Shown: positions 34,715 through 43,906 of the stretch, piece after piece
Numbering within the stretch: position 1 is the stretch's first letter
Layout: each line of letters starts with the position of its first letter
Source of the DNA: JBFWNG01 sp050251195
GTDB lineage: Bacteria > Bdellovibrionota_B > Oligoflexia > Oligoflexales > Oligoflexaceae
DNA length: 64,000 bases
Assembly (NCBI GenBank): GCA_050251195.1
Contig: JBFWNG010000002.1
Coordinates: forward strand, 372,001 to 436,000
Direction: 5' to 3'
Program-made: the position numbers and the translations under genes
Notes under the pieces: model-generated
Seen by the model: only the letters and a program-made list of their open reading frames with translations
What the model was told of the DNA's origin: nothing
Databases searched by the model: none

Positions 34715-36748
34715 TCACTGCAAGAGCTTCTTTGCTTTATCGATTGATTCCTGCGTGCCAGCGAGCACTAGAACATCATCCCTTTGAATAATTTCCCGTC
34801 CAGTTGGAAGAATGACGTTGTCGGCCTCCCTCGTGATGGAGATGACGGTGGCACCTGTGAGAGCGCGAAGATTAAGGGCCGCCAGAGATTGACCAATGAT
34901 GGGCCTGCCTTTTTCAACGCGCAGATTGACGATGTTATGAATGGGGATGCTCTTTGCCGCAGCGCTTGGCGGGACTTTGATGCCTTTCGTGACGGTTTCA
35001 ACAAGGAGACGAGTCCCTGTGCGAACCTCCTTTTCCCATGAGATGGCGTCTTTCCAAAACATGACGGCCACCGTGAGCGCAATGAACACAAAGCCTACCA
35101 AGAACCAAAACTCCTCGTAAAGGACGCTGAAGAATAGGAAAAATGGTAATCCCACTAAGACACAAAAATTTATAAGAATGATTTTTTTGAACAAGAGGCT
35201 GAAGAAAGGCTTGTTGGCATTGACTGACGAATCCGGATCATGGTTACCGTCAAACATGATCGCGGACAGCTTTTGAGTGAGCTCGAATATGTTGCGCACA
35301 AACCCGAAGATGATCGGAACAAGGATAAGAAAGAGGAGCCCGTCCAAGGCGACTTTTTGATATTCCGTTGGAACGTTGAGCTTGGTAAAGAGATTAAAGA
35401 TATTGTGCCGGAATACCCTCATGGCAATCATGACCAAGAAACATATAACGAAGTCTGTCGCCAACGCCTTCACTATCCTACGCATGCGCGCTTTCTCGTC
35501 AAGGTCGGCCGGATCGGACATTTTACTCTTAAAGTTCTCGAGCCAAGTTTCGTAAAGTGTGATTGTAAGGCGCAGTGCGCGCGGAAGGTTCCTATCAATA
35601 AAGCCAATGATCGCATTTGATCTACGATACAGCAGTGGCGTCGAAAAGATCGTAAGAATAGCTACCGAAACGACCGTCGTTTGCAAAGGGGCCTTTATGA
35701 TGCCTGAATACACTCCGATGGAAGCGATGATAAAAGCGAACTCGCCGACCTGCCCTAGAGCTAGTCCGGACTTGAACGACTTATAAACGCCCAAGCCACT
35801 GAGTACTCCTGCAATGCCCACGCTCATGAATTGAATGAAAATGATTAGAAGCGCGAATATCAAGGAGGTTGGCAAATACTTTATCGCTAACAGCGGATCG
35901 ACGGACATTCCAATCGAGACGAAAAACACGGCGGCAAAGATATCGCGAACGCCTTCCAGTAGGTGCTTAATCTCGTGCCCATAGCCCGACTCTGCAACCA
36001 CCACGCCCGCGACGAAAGATCCTAACGCCACCGAATAGCCGAAATAGTCGGCCGTCACGGCCATCATGAAGCAAACGCCGCATGCGCTGATAATCATGGT
36101 TTCCGGCGTTCCAAACCGTTTGATGAATCGGATAAATCTTGGCACCAGAATAAAGCCGACTCCGATCATAATAACGAGAACAAGAAATAGTTCGGTGAGA
36201 GTGCCAACGAGGTCTTTTGTTGATACGGAAACACCCGCCGACACCGCAGTAAGCGCAGCGATCAATGCGATCGCCGCTATATCCTGCACAATGAGGATCC
36301 CAAAAACGTGATCGCTAACGGCGGAGTCTCCTCCGTATCTGTCGATAACTTTGCTCACCACCATGGTACTCGAGATAGAAAGGCTTGCTCCTAGAAATAA
36401 AGAATCAACGGGCGACCAATTGAGAAATCTCGCAACTTGATACCCTAACACCAGAGTAAACAAGATTTGGAAAACGGCGGACAAACCGGATTTAGGCAGG
36501 ATTTGCATGAGCTTTGCGAGATTGAATTCGAGCCCAATGGTGAACATAACCAAGACCACGCCGAATTCCGACAAGGTTGAGATACGGGAGCTGTCCGCGA
36601 TAAGCGGTATGGGGATGTAGGGACCGATAACAAAACCAGCGAGCAGATAAGCTAAAATGAGCGGTACTCGAAATCGTTGTGCGACGGCACACGTCACCAT
36701 CGCGACGCCCAATACCATCCCCAAGTCATGTAGAAAACCGCCTTGCAT
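34715..36748 (-). CDS. KefB-type monovalent cation:proton antiporter (CPA2)
   Basis: This 677-residue membrane protein has about twelve helices of the Na+/H+ exchanger fold (ILAYLLAGFVIGPYIPI, FTIGLEFNLAKL, ASLSISSTMVVSKV, and DIAAIALIA with the ion-binding Asp). A soluble C-terminal TrkA_C domain ends the protein (IIGQSLAALNLRALTGATVISI, RDDVLVLAG). A second set of hydrophobic segments sits between them. I prefer the ATG at 36748, with AGG seven bases upstream; the longer start at 36772 has no site. CPA2 proteins such as KefB/C exchange K+ or Na+ for protons, but the TrkA_N NAD-binding domain usual in Kef is absent. Confidence 0.88.
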   Translation of the reverse strand: MQGGFLHDLGMVLGVAMVTCAVAQRFRVPLILAYLLAGFVIGPYIPIPLIADSSRISTLSEFGVVLVMFTIGLEFNLAKLMQILPKSGLSAVFQILFTLVLGYQVARFLNWSPVDSLFLGASLSISSTMVVSKVIDRYGGDSAVSDHVFGILIVQDIAAIALIAALTAVSAGVSVSTKDLVGTLTELFLVLVIMIGVGFILVPRFIRFIKRFGTPETMIISACGVCFMMAVTADYFGYSVALGSFVAGVVVAESGYGHEIKHLLEGVRDIFAAVFFVSIGMSVDPLLAIKYLPTSLIFALLIIFIQFMSVGIAGVLSGLGVYKSFKSGLALGQVGEFAFIIASIGVYSGIIKAPLQTTVVSVAILTIFSTPLLYRRSNAIIGFIDRNLPRALRLTITLYETWLENFKSKMSDPADLDEKARMRRIVKALATDFVICFLVMIAMRVFRHNIFNLFTKLNVPTEYQKVALDGLLFLILVPIIFGFVRNIFELTQKLSAIMFDGNHDPDSSVNANKPFFSLLFKKIILINFCVLVGLPFFLFFSVLYEEFWFLVGFVFIALTVAVMFWKDAISWEKEVRTGTRLLVETVTKGIKVPPSAAAKSIPIHNIVNLRVEKGRPIIGQSLAALNLRALTGATVISITREADNVILPTGREIIQRDDVLVLAGTQESIDKAKKLLQ

Positions 36749-36928
36749 GAAAAACCTAGCTCGCACTGACATTATTGTTATTGAATGATAGCAATCGCGA
36801 ACACATAAATCATTACCATATTGTTGATTTTTTTGAGGAATTAGAAGGAAGAAGGGACGGGGCAGGCCTTGCCGGGTTTCAGTAAATCTGAGTTGGGCTA
36901 TAATTTAGACAAGATATTGAGTTCAGAT

Positions 36929-37591
36929 ATGAAGTTTTCCAGATTACCAAAATTCAGATTTCTGGTCATCTTGTGGCTTTGCTCTCCGCCGGCAAACGCC
37001 CAAAACTCGTTTGACCTTTTTGCCGGCTATGCGTTTACAAGCAAACTCGAAAGCGACGTCAGCTTAGATATTGCTCTCACCCCTGCCGGGTTCCAGTATC
37101 AGCGCTTCCTAAAGAGCTGGAATACGTCTTTAGGTTTGACGTCCGTGTTCTCATCAGCGAGCTATCAAACTGCCGACACACAAAAATCTGGCGTCTTTTA
37201 CTCCGTGGGCTTAACGGTCAGCAACAATTTCTTCGAGGGCAAACATCTTAAGGCGGGCTGGTCGCTTGCATATTATCCCTACACGGTTCTGGCCGTCGCA
37301 TCGCAGACTAAAGTTAGTGTGAACGATCAAACTATCGTGCATTCTTCCGTAACGAGTTTTAGCGGGAATCAAGGGTTTGGGGCTAAGATAGGGGCTTTCT
37401 ATCCTGGAAAGAAGAGTGCGAAATACCGCATCGGAAGCGAACTCGAGTACACGCAGCACAAATTCAATCGCAGGAGCATTAAAGTCGTCAGTTCCAACCC
37501 TGACCTTTCTCCTGGCAGGGATACCGTCGAAGAGGCAAATGAAACCTTGGGCATTGGAAGTATTTTATTCCTGGTCGGACTCACGATTTAA
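36929..37591 (+). CDS. Outer-membrane-barrel-like secreted protein
   Basis: The frame opens at 36869, but the ATG at 36929 begins a proper signal peptide ending in PPANAQ. The mature protein of about 200 residues is a run of amphipathic beta strands (LDIALTPAGFQYQRFL, YSVGLTVSNNFFEG, AGWSLAYYPYTVLAV). It ends LFLVGLTI, as in small eight-stranded barrels. No family name is evident. Its stop is adjacent to the stop of the convergent Ig-like lipoprotein gene. Confidence 0.7.
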   Translation: MKFSRLPKFRFLVILWLCSPPANAQNSFDLFAGYAFTSKLESDVSLDIALTPAGFQYQRFLKSWNTSLGLTSVFSSASYQTADTQKSGVFYSVGLTVSNNFFEGKHLKAGWSLAYYPYTVLAVASQTKVSVNDQTIVHSSVTSFSGNQGFGAKIGAFYPGKKSAKYRIGSELEYTQHKFNRRSIKVVSSNPDLSPGRDTVEEANETLGIGSILFLVGLTI

Positions 37592-38989
37592 TCAAGGTAC
37601 GACCGATTTTACGACGTTTGTCCCGTCAGTGAGGTAATAGGTAACCTGAATGGGGCCGCCAACCGGTGTGCATGGCAGTTTTCCTTCATAGGCGACGTTG
37701 TTGTAGGTTTGGGTGCAGCCCGTAATCTTCAGAGACGTTAGCGATTGGATATTTGAAAGAAGAACGTAATCTGTTCCTCCGATATTTTGAAATCGAATAA
37801 ACGGTTTTAGGAAGATCCCGACGTATTGTTCGAGTGTTTCAACCTCTTCTGCATCCCGAAATTTTGCGCGTACGAAACGGTGTCCCTCTGTTGCAGAAAG
37901 CATGATCTGCGTCGTCGAGGATAACGGAACCCATTGGCGAACATCCCCAAAGTTCTCAACCGAGCCATAAATATACATCTCGGTGGCTTCGCCTTCAAAG
38001 TGATCGTAGTTGAGTTCTAAAGTGACGAGTTGATCGTCTGTCCATAACAAATCGTCTTCGATGGCAATAGATTCGGGATCATGTGCTTTATCGTACTCAA
38101 CAGTTATTGGAAACGAATCACAGTAGTTTTCTGCAACGTCCTTGATCTTGGCAATGATAAATTTCTCCCCTTCTCCTGCTGAAAGGGCGATATCTGCTTT
38201 GGTTGAGTCCTCGAACTTTGTGAAGTCGCCTACTTCCCCTACATCCCCAAATACATTGTAATAAAGGCTGCCGCTGTTTGTGGCCTCGAACTTCATCCGG
38301 ATTTTTGCGGACGGAGTTTTTTCGGCAACAACTGCGGCGTTGCAATCTGACGGGCCAACGCTTTTCTTTAGAATTTTCAGAGTATGCGTTTGCTCGCTTT
38401 CGATACCGTAGATATTACGATGTTTGACTCGAATTGTTTTTATGCCGTCTTCTTCGGTCAAGTGAAGAGGTAGGAGATCGGTCTCAGGAATTTCGAACCA
38501 ATTGCCGTCGGGATAGTCTCGCAGATCTCCTTCTATCCAGAGCTCCTTGGTCCGTGGGCCTCGGCTCCCCGAAACAAGAAGCACAACTTCGCTGTCGTTT
38601 GTTGCAATTTCAGAGAAATCTGCAATAGGATCTGGCGCTCCTTCGGTATTGTACTCCCAGCCGAGAGACTCCTTAACAAGCATCGTGCCGTCAGCTTGAT
38701 AAATGGTTACGTCGACGTTATATCCTCCCAAATCTTCGTAGGAGAGTTCGGTCCGGTCTCTGACGCTGTATTTTTTATCTAACTCAACGTCCGAGCTGAA
38801 TCCGTCGCCGTGAATGGAAAACAGATAGTCCTCGCTGCCTGCGGTTTCAAATATGATAGCGTTTTTGTTGAGGTGTGTATATTCGCGCTCGAGGCCGTAG
38901 TTTACTGGAGACGCAGATTCCTTCTCGGATTGCGGCTTTGCGCATCCGATCAAAATGAATATAAAAGTCAGGGACAGCACAAAATTCAT
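37592..38989 (-). CDS. Lipoprotein with three Ig-like repeats
   Basis: This 465-residue lipoprotein has the lipobox ILIGC. Three repeats of about 75-100 residues follow one another between residues 125 and 400. Each has a strand opening (VVLLVSGS, AKIRMKFEA, QLVTLELNY), then a middle motif (WIEGDL..DGNWFEI, VFGDVGEVGDFTKFE, IYGSVENFGDVRQWVPL), and closing strands (TIRVKHRN, FIIAKIKD, FVRAKFRD). This is how Ig-like/fibronectin-like surface modules look. It is acidic and without catalytic motifs, probably adhesive or structural. Confidence 0.75.
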   Translation of the reverse strand: MNFVLSLTFIFILIGCAKPQSEKESASPVNYGLEREYTHLNKNAIIFETAGSEDYLFSIHGDGFSSDVELDKKYSVRDRTELSYEDLGGYNVDVTIYQADGTMLVKESLGWEYNTEGAPDPIADFSEIATNDSEVVLLVSGSRGPRTKELWIEGDLRDYPDGNWFEIPETDLLPLHLTEEDGIKTIRVKHRNIYGIESEQTHTLKILKKSVGPSDCNAAVVAEKTPSAKIRMKFEATNSGSLYYNVFGDVGEVGDFTKFEDSTKADIALSAGEGEKFIIAKIKDVAENYCDSFPITVEYDKAHDPESIAIEDDLLWTDDQLVTLELNYDHFEGEATEMYIYGSVENFGDVRQWVPLSSTTQIMLSATEGHRFVRAKFRDAEEVETLEQYVGIFLKPFIRFQNIGGTDYVLLSNIQSLTSLKITGCTQTYNNVAYEGKLPCTPVGGPIQVTYYLTDGTNVVKSVVP

Positions 38990-39087
38990 ACGCTAACCCT
39001 AGAGATAAAATCTTTCATTTCCCGAAGATCGCCAAGTCTCCTTACGGTTCTTGAGTTATTCTCTGCTTCGATCAATCCAATATCCTC

Positions 39088-39123
39088 TAAAAAGAAAAAG
39101 CCCCCTTGCCTGCGGCAAGGGGG
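39088..39123 (-). terminator. Rho-independent terminator (minus strand)
   Basis: CCCCCTTGCC at 39101-39110 pairs perfectly with GGCAAGGGGG at 39114-39123, with a 3-nt loop. On the minus strand it is followed by CTTTTTCTTTTT. It ends the lipoprotein gene at 39133. Confidence 0.92.
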
Positions 39124-39132
39124 ATGCATATG

Positions 39133-40122
39133 TTAAAGCTGAGTTAAAGTCGTAACGTCGACGTTAAAGTACAGATACGAGGTATCGTCCGCTTGGAAGA
39201 TCAAGATCATGTGGGGGAAAAGGTGCATTTGTTCAGGACCCTCGATCGATGAAGTAAGGAAACCACCGTTTGTGGTGCCGCCTGCTCCTGTGTCAAGATG
39301 GTCGCCTGGGTTGGCGATTGAATACTCTCCAGCGGGGAACAACGCTTCAGCATCAGAGATATCGAGTGTGCTGCTGTAGGTGTCTTCGACGAGTCGATAT
39401 TTGATTTTGTCAAGGAGAAGACCCTCGCAAGCTCGTGTCGCGCCTGTACCTGTTACCGCGGAGTCGCATTCCATCGTAAACGTAAACAAGCCTTCGCCGT
39501 CTGATGTCATGCCGTCATAAGTCACGGACGAAATCGTAAGCGCGGGTGGTAGTAATCCGTCAACCTGCATTGCGTGCGCTGCACCTACAACGGTGTCAGC
39601 AATGTTTTCGTTCGAGCCTTGCTCGATGACTGAGAACAAGTATTCAACGGGTTCTGTGCCGGAAATAGGGCTGTCTAGTTGGGACACAACGCGCACTCGC
39701 ATTATGTTCGTATTGTCGAGCACGTCTTCGAAAATCGCAGCGTCACCAGCTAACCACGTTGTAAATGGGTCGCCTGCCGATGGTTCGAAGTCCGATCCGT
39801 TATACGAGAACGCCGTGAGTTTCGCTAAACACTCTTGATCATATTTATATACTTGAAGGTTGGGACTACCTTCGTCCGCCGTCGATGTGTAACCGCTGAC
39901 GCAATCTTCCAAAGACATGGTAAACGCTGTCGCGGATGCCAATCGGAATGCCGCTTGAGAGTTTTCGGAAACGGAGACGCCAACGTCGACAACTTCGGGA
40001 TTGTTGGGATCGAATGCACCTTCTTCTGCTTTCTGATCTTCATCAACATTTTTCAAATTTGGACTACAACCTACGCCAACCACCGAAACCGCGATCAAAG
40101 CCATTTTCTTAGCGCTTAACAT
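39133..40122 (-). CDS. Lipoprotein, tandem paralogue 1
   Basis: This 329-residue lipoprotein (signal ending VVGVGC) has AAGGAGAACAGT upstream of its ATG. The mature sequence is acidic and Gly/Ser/Thr-rich. It has conserved landmarks that recur in the next gene: PNLKNVDED, AFTMSLEDC, SPNLQVYKYDQECLAKLTAF, FTMECDSAVTGT, RLVEDTYSSTLDISDA, and the end TSYLYFNVD. Two Cys pairs probably form disulfides. It is predicted all-beta. No known family; probably a surface or periplasmic binding protein. Confidence 0.75.
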   Translation of the reverse strand: MLSAKKMALIAVSVVGVGCSPNLKNVDEDQKAEEGAFDPNNPEVVDVGVSVSENSQAAFRLASATAFTMSLEDCVSGYTSTADEGSPNLQVYKYDQECLAKLTAFSYNGSDFEPSAGDPFTTWLAGDAAIFEDVLDNTNIMRVRVVSQLDSPISGTEPVEYLFSVIEQGSNENIADTVVGAAHAMQVDGLLPPALTISSVTYDGMTSDGEGLFTFTMECDSAVTGTGATRACEGLLLDKIKYRLVEDTYSSTLDISDAEALFPAGEYSIANPGDHLDTGAGGTTNGGFLTSSIEGPEQMHLFPHMILIFQADDTSYLYFNVDVTTLTQL

Positions 40123-40358
40123 ACTGTTCTCCTTCCGTTACGTACTTCCAGGTTCTGTTTCTCTAGGGGGTTGAAGTGTCAAAGAAAGTTCAGAGGTGGT
40201 TTCGGCCAGTTTTGAAAAAAAATTAAATGAATCTAAAATAGCTGTAATATTATCTGTTTGTGCGGACAATTCTCCCGTTGTCCTACAAGCGCTTCCGATA
40301 TTCCTACATTTTAGGGTTGTTTGTAACATCTTGTTTTCCAATACCAAATTAGCTGTTG

Positions 40359-40387
40359 AAGGCCCAAAGCGTAGAGCTATGGGCCTT
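40359..40387 (-). terminator. Hairpin after paralogue 2
   Basis: AAGGCCCA at 40359-40366 pairs with TGGGCCTT at 40380-40387. It is just downstream of the stop of the gene at 40395 on the minus strand. The T run is poor (CAACAGCTAATTT), so termination is plausible but not certain. Confidence 0.5.
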
Positions 40388-40394
40388 TCATAAT

Positions 40395-41360
40395 CTACGG
40401 GATAATCTGTAGGTCGATATTGAAGTATAAGTAAGATGTGTTCTTTCCTTCAAAAATCAGAAGCATGTTCGGATGGGTATGCATCTCCGCTGGACCTGCC
40501 GCAGTGATCTTGAATCCGCCTTTGAATCCCGTTGTCCCATTTGCGTCTAAGTAATCGACGCTATTAATGGTGAGTTCGTCGGTTTGGAAAATCGTTACGG
40601 CGTCGTCTAAAGTAAGAACACTAGAGTATGTGTCTTCGATCAGCTTAAATGTCGTGTCGCTAAGGGAAAGACCTTGGCAAGCTATGTTAGCTCCGGCAAC
40701 TGTTCCTGTTACGACACTTTGGCACTCCATCGTGAATTCGAATATGCCGGCGCCATTAATATCGATGTCTTTTTGAACCCCTTGCGAAATGTTGAGTGCG
40801 GGAGCCGGCTGGCCGTTGACGGCAAGAGCGTGTCCGTCCTTTTCGCTCGGAACGGGTTTCAAGGCGCCTTCGTCGATTTCAGAAAAGGTGTATGTAACCT
40901 CGTCTTCTGGAACCACAGGATTTGACAATTGCGCTTCTACGACGACTTTGAGGGTTCCCGAAGCCGACTCAAATACTGCTTCGTCTCCCACCATCCATGT
41001 ATCGAATTCATTACCGACGCTTGGCGTGTAAACGTCGCCCTCATATGTAAATGAAGTAAGCTTGGTCACACAGTTCTTGTCGTATCGATACACCAGTAAG
41101 TTAGGTGTCATTTCGTTTGCTGTGGCAGTATGTTTACTGGCGCAGCCTTCAAGAGACATAGAAAACGCGTCGGCGCTGGCGAGTGCGAGTTGTTGCGAGT
41201 GTTCTTGAACAGAGACGGGAATTTTTACTATCGATAGATTTTCCGTACCCGGTTTGGTTCCCTCTTTGTCTTCGTTGACGTCCTTTAACTCCGGTCCACA
41301 ACCGTAGATGCTAAGCCCTAATGCGAGAAATATTGCTGATCGAATGTGTGTAATGCACAT
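40395..41360 (-). CDS. Lipoprotein, tandem paralogue 2
   Basis: This 321-residue lipoprotein has the lipobox SIYGC and TAGAGGAG before its ATG. It aligns along its whole length with the preceding paralogue: PELKDVNED, AFSMSLEGC, TPNLLVYRYDKNCVTKLTSF, FTMECQSVVTGT, KLIEDTYSSVLTLDDA, TSYLYFNID. The pair clearly arose by duplication and diverged. Each has its own terminator-like hairpin and an intergenic gap of 272 nt, so they may be separately regulated. Function unknown. Confidence 0.75.
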   Translation of the reverse strand: MCITHIRSAIFLALGLSIYGCGPELKDVNEDKEGTKPGTENLSIVKIPVSVQEHSQQLALASADAFSMSLEGCASKHTATANEMTPNLLVYRYDKNCVTKLTSFTYEGDVYTPSVGNEFDTWMVGDEAVFESASGTLKVVVEAQLSNPVVPEDEVTYTFSEIDEGALKPVPSEKDGHALAVNGQPAPALNISQGVQKDIDINGAGIFEFTMECQSVVTGTVAGANIACQGLSLSDTTFKLIEDTYSSVLTLDDAVTIFQTDELTINSVDYLDANGTTGFKGGFKITAAGPAEMHTHPNMLLIFEGKNTSYLYFNIDLQIIP

Positions 41361-41506
41361 AAATTTGCTCCTCTAGGAAAACAGGTTTCTCCGGCACCAA
41401 CTTCTGCTCAAAAGAGCAGTAACCACGGCTCGGCATCAGCTTGAGAGCGCTTTAGAAAAATTAAACTTACGGAAATATGTTACTAAATTTTCAAACGGTT
41501 AGAGGC

Positions 41507-42844
41507 TTAGGGGAGTTCTGTTGAACGAAGCTTGTTGTCGGCATTGCGTGCGACGAATTCGAATTTGCCGTCTTTATCCACGTCCATGGAAAAGTAATCA
41601 TCGTAGGTCCATCCGTCGCCGCCGATTGTCGAAGTGCTCCACACGATGTTGGAACCCTCGATTCCTGTTTTGAGGAGAACTAATTCGCCCTTGCTTGTTC
41701 GCGCTATAAGGCTTTGTTTCTTTTCTCCTGTGAAATCCGCTGCAATCAAATTGGTGACTCCGGTGAAATTAAAAGAAAGTGGAGTCGGCACGTCAAATTT
41801 AGGTGAATAGGTGTTCGTCGGGGTAATATTGCGATGGTATTTGCCGGTTCCATCGCTAGCGACCGTCACGAGGTCGGTGAGACCGTCGCCGTCGCAGTCG
41901 CAAGCCACGATTAAATCGGAGTTCCAGGTCCCGTCGATCTTTTGACCAGGAGAACCAATGAAGTAATGCGAAAGAGTGTTGTTAACACTCCGGGTAATGA
42001 TGCTTTCGTTGTTGCCCGTAAATGCTCCCACAACAGAAGCCGTGAAGTCTGTCATTTGATCAGGCATGGGGCCAGGGTCAAACCATGGCCCGCGATTTGG
42101 CTTGTTGCCTGTTGGCTTGTATTCCATGTAGTTAAACGTTCCGGCAAAGTTTCGAGCAACGATCATATTCCTTGTCCCTGCCACACGAAAGTTTCCTACG
42201 AAATAGTTGGAGAAATGCCAGGCGAGTTCGGTTTGTTTTTCTTCGCGAAACGGGAACTCCGGTTTTTGACTCGCGTCAAAAAAGTATAGCGAAACTGAGC
42301 CGTCGGTGTGTCGATCGATGAGGTCTACAAATCCGTCACCGTCGATGTCTCCGTGTAGAAAATTCGTTGTACGAATCGAAGCAAGCGGTGCTCCGAGCAC
42401 AACATTTTCGTTCTTGGTCAATGATGTATATGTAATCTCAATATAAGTCTCGCGCATCGCCCGTAAAGATTCTTCAGGCGTTTTGCCTTTGAACGTGTAT
42501 TCGACATGACCCTTGGGGTCTTTTTGCAATTCTCTGAAGCTAATAATGTCTGCGCTTTCGGCGGCGGCGGAGGTAGTCCATTGGGCCTTGGTAGCCAGTT
42601 TAGACATATTGATCTTCTTGCCGTTCTGTCCATTTGCAAGCATGCACTTTGTTACAGCGGCCGGAGCTTCCGGGGTAGGTTCCGACGTGGCGGAACAAAC
42701 AAGGTAGGTGCCCGCAATATTTTCAGGCGGTGAAACCCCTTCTCCCTCCGCATCGCTCTCCTCGGAGCTGGAATCGCTCTTTTGGCCGTCTTTGCAGCCA
42801 GAGAAAGCAAATGCCGTTATGACGATGGGCCAGAGAAGTCGCAT
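41507..42844 (-). CDS. FG-GAP/VCBS-type beta-propeller lipoprotein
   Basis: This 445-residue lipoprotein (lipobox AFSGC, then a Ser/Glu/Asp linker) has a C-terminal half carrying several FG-GAP-like blades with calcium-binding loops: DIDGDGFVDLIDR, CDCDGDGLTDLVTV, and DVDKDGKFEFVAR, with a weaker one at ADFTGEKKQSLIAR. Such propellers are found in surface-exposed proteins that bind Ca2+. The N-terminal 120 residues are a separate domain with two Cys (GTYLVCSA, TKCMLANGQ). No catalytic residues are recognised. Confidence 0.82.
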   Translation of the reverse strand: MRLLWPIVITAFAFSGCKDGQKSDSSSEESDAEGEGVSPPENIAGTYLVCSATSEPTPEAPAAVTKCMLANGQNGKKINMSKLATKAQWTTSAAAESADIISFRELQKDPKGHVEYTFKGKTPEESLRAMRETYIEITYTSLTKNENVVLGAPLASIRTTNFLHGDIDGDGFVDLIDRHTDGSVSLYFFDASQKPEFPFREEKQTELAWHFSNYFVGNFRVAGTRNMIVARNFAGTFNYMEYKPTGNKPNRGPWFDPGPMPDQMTDFTASVVGAFTGNNESIITRSVNNTLSHYFIGSPGQKIDGTWNSDLIVACDCDGDGLTDLVTVASDGTGKYHRNITPTNTYSPKFDVPTPLSFNFTGVTNLIAADFTGEKKQSLIARTSKGELVLLKTGIEGSNIVWSTSTIGGDGWTYDDYFSMDVDKDGKFEFVARNADNKLRSTELP

Positions 42845-43070
42845 AGTTGCCTTTTTTGAATATTACTCATGGTCGCTATCGGCTCGAAAGCCGGGATCCT
42901 TGAGCCCCTCATCGTGGTATCGTATGTATCCCGTTCATCGCAAAAATACACCAAAAACGCGGTATGCACGTCAATCTTTATAGATGGTTAGGCGCCAAAT
43001 TGCCGTGGTCTAGGGTTTGCAAAAGGCCTATTCGTGCGGACAAAAAACAACTTAATTATGAGGTAATACC

Positions 43071-43760
43071 ATGCTTAGACATCAATATTTCGCGGGCCTT
43101 TTGCTCCTCGCGTTCTCCGTTCGTGCTGCGGCGCAAGATGGACCAAGCGGGGTAACCATTGATAGTTTGGAATACCAGGGTAGCGGCTGTGTAGACGGTA
43201 CAGTTGGCCAAGACATCGCCCCTGACTTGGGTGCGTTTACGCTAATCTTTGACAATTTTTTGGTTGATCGGATGGGGGCTGATAGCCGTTGTCGGATCGA
43301 TTTAAGGATTAATGTGCCCGTGGGCTGGCAATTTAAAATCTTCTCAGTTCAAGTTCGCGGCTATGTGAATCTTGACGCTGGGGCTAAGGGAAGACAGGAA
43401 CTTCGTATCCACGCAACCGGAACGCCGGTAGACGTTAAGAAAGAGCTCCAAGGCCCGCGTGACGAAGATTACATTCTTTCGGAATCTTTGAGCAATGCAA
43501 AATGGTCGCAGTGCCAAAATCGTTCGCACAAAATCAGGGTTGAGGCTCGAGCGTCATTGAATGGTCCTGCCAGTGCTAGCGGACTCCTCACGGTGGACTC
43601 AATTGACGGCGTTGTGACGCAAAAGTACGGTATGGCATGGCAACGCTGCACCGGAAACGGCAATGGCGGCGGTGGCGGTCATGGCAACGGCGGCGGAAAC
43701 GGGCATGGTAACGGCGGCGGAAACGGCCACGGTGACGGACGCGGCCAAAATCGCGGGTAG
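43071..43760 (+). CDS. DUF4360-type secreted protein with Gly/His-rich tail
   Basis: This 229-residue protein has a Sec signal peptide (cleavage after RAAAQ). The DUF4360 core follows: LEYQGSGCVDGTVGQDIAPD, LIFDNFLVD, CRIDLRINVPVGWQFKIFSVQVRGYVNLDAGAKG, with conserved Cys residues likely paired. After RCTGNG the protein ends in a low-complexity tail of HGNGGGNG units. The ATG has GAGGT upstream. DUF4360 has no assigned function. It is followed by its own terminator. Confidence 0.82.
   Translation: MLRHQYFAGLLLLAFSVRAAAQDGPSGVTIDSLEYQGSGCVDGTVGQDIAPDLGAFTLIFDNFLVDRMGADSRCRIDLRINVPVGWQFKIFSVQVRGYVNLDAGAKGRQELRIHATGTPVDVKKELQGPRDEDYILSESLSNAKWSQCQNRSHKIRVEARASLNGPASASGLLTVDSIDGVVTQKYGMAWQRCTGNGNGGGGGHGNGGGNGHGNGGGNGHGDGRGQNRG
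43677..43745 (+). repeat. 24-bp tandem repeat in the DUF4360 tail
   Basis: Two near-identical 24-bp units (43677-43700 and 43701-43724) and a diverged third encode the GHGNGGGN repeats. They are in frame, so slippage would lengthen or shorten the tail without breaking the gene. Confidence 0.7.
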
Positions 43761-43800
43761 ACGACAAGCTTAACGCCGGGCGTTCGTGCGCGGCATATTA

Positions 43801-43830
43801 AAAGAGCGCTTTTGCGCTCTTTTGTGTTTT
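43801..43830 (+). terminator. Rho-independent terminator
   Basis: AAAGAGCGC at 43801-43809 pairs with GCGCTCTTT at 43814-43822 across a TTTT loop, then T-rich sequence follows. It ends the DUF4360 gene. Confidence 0.85.
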
Positions 43831-43906
43831 GAGGTCTTACCCTAACTCTGGCACAATCCCTGAAGTAAAATGTTCCTCGGTTGACAACAAATTTTTCAGG
43901 CGAATT

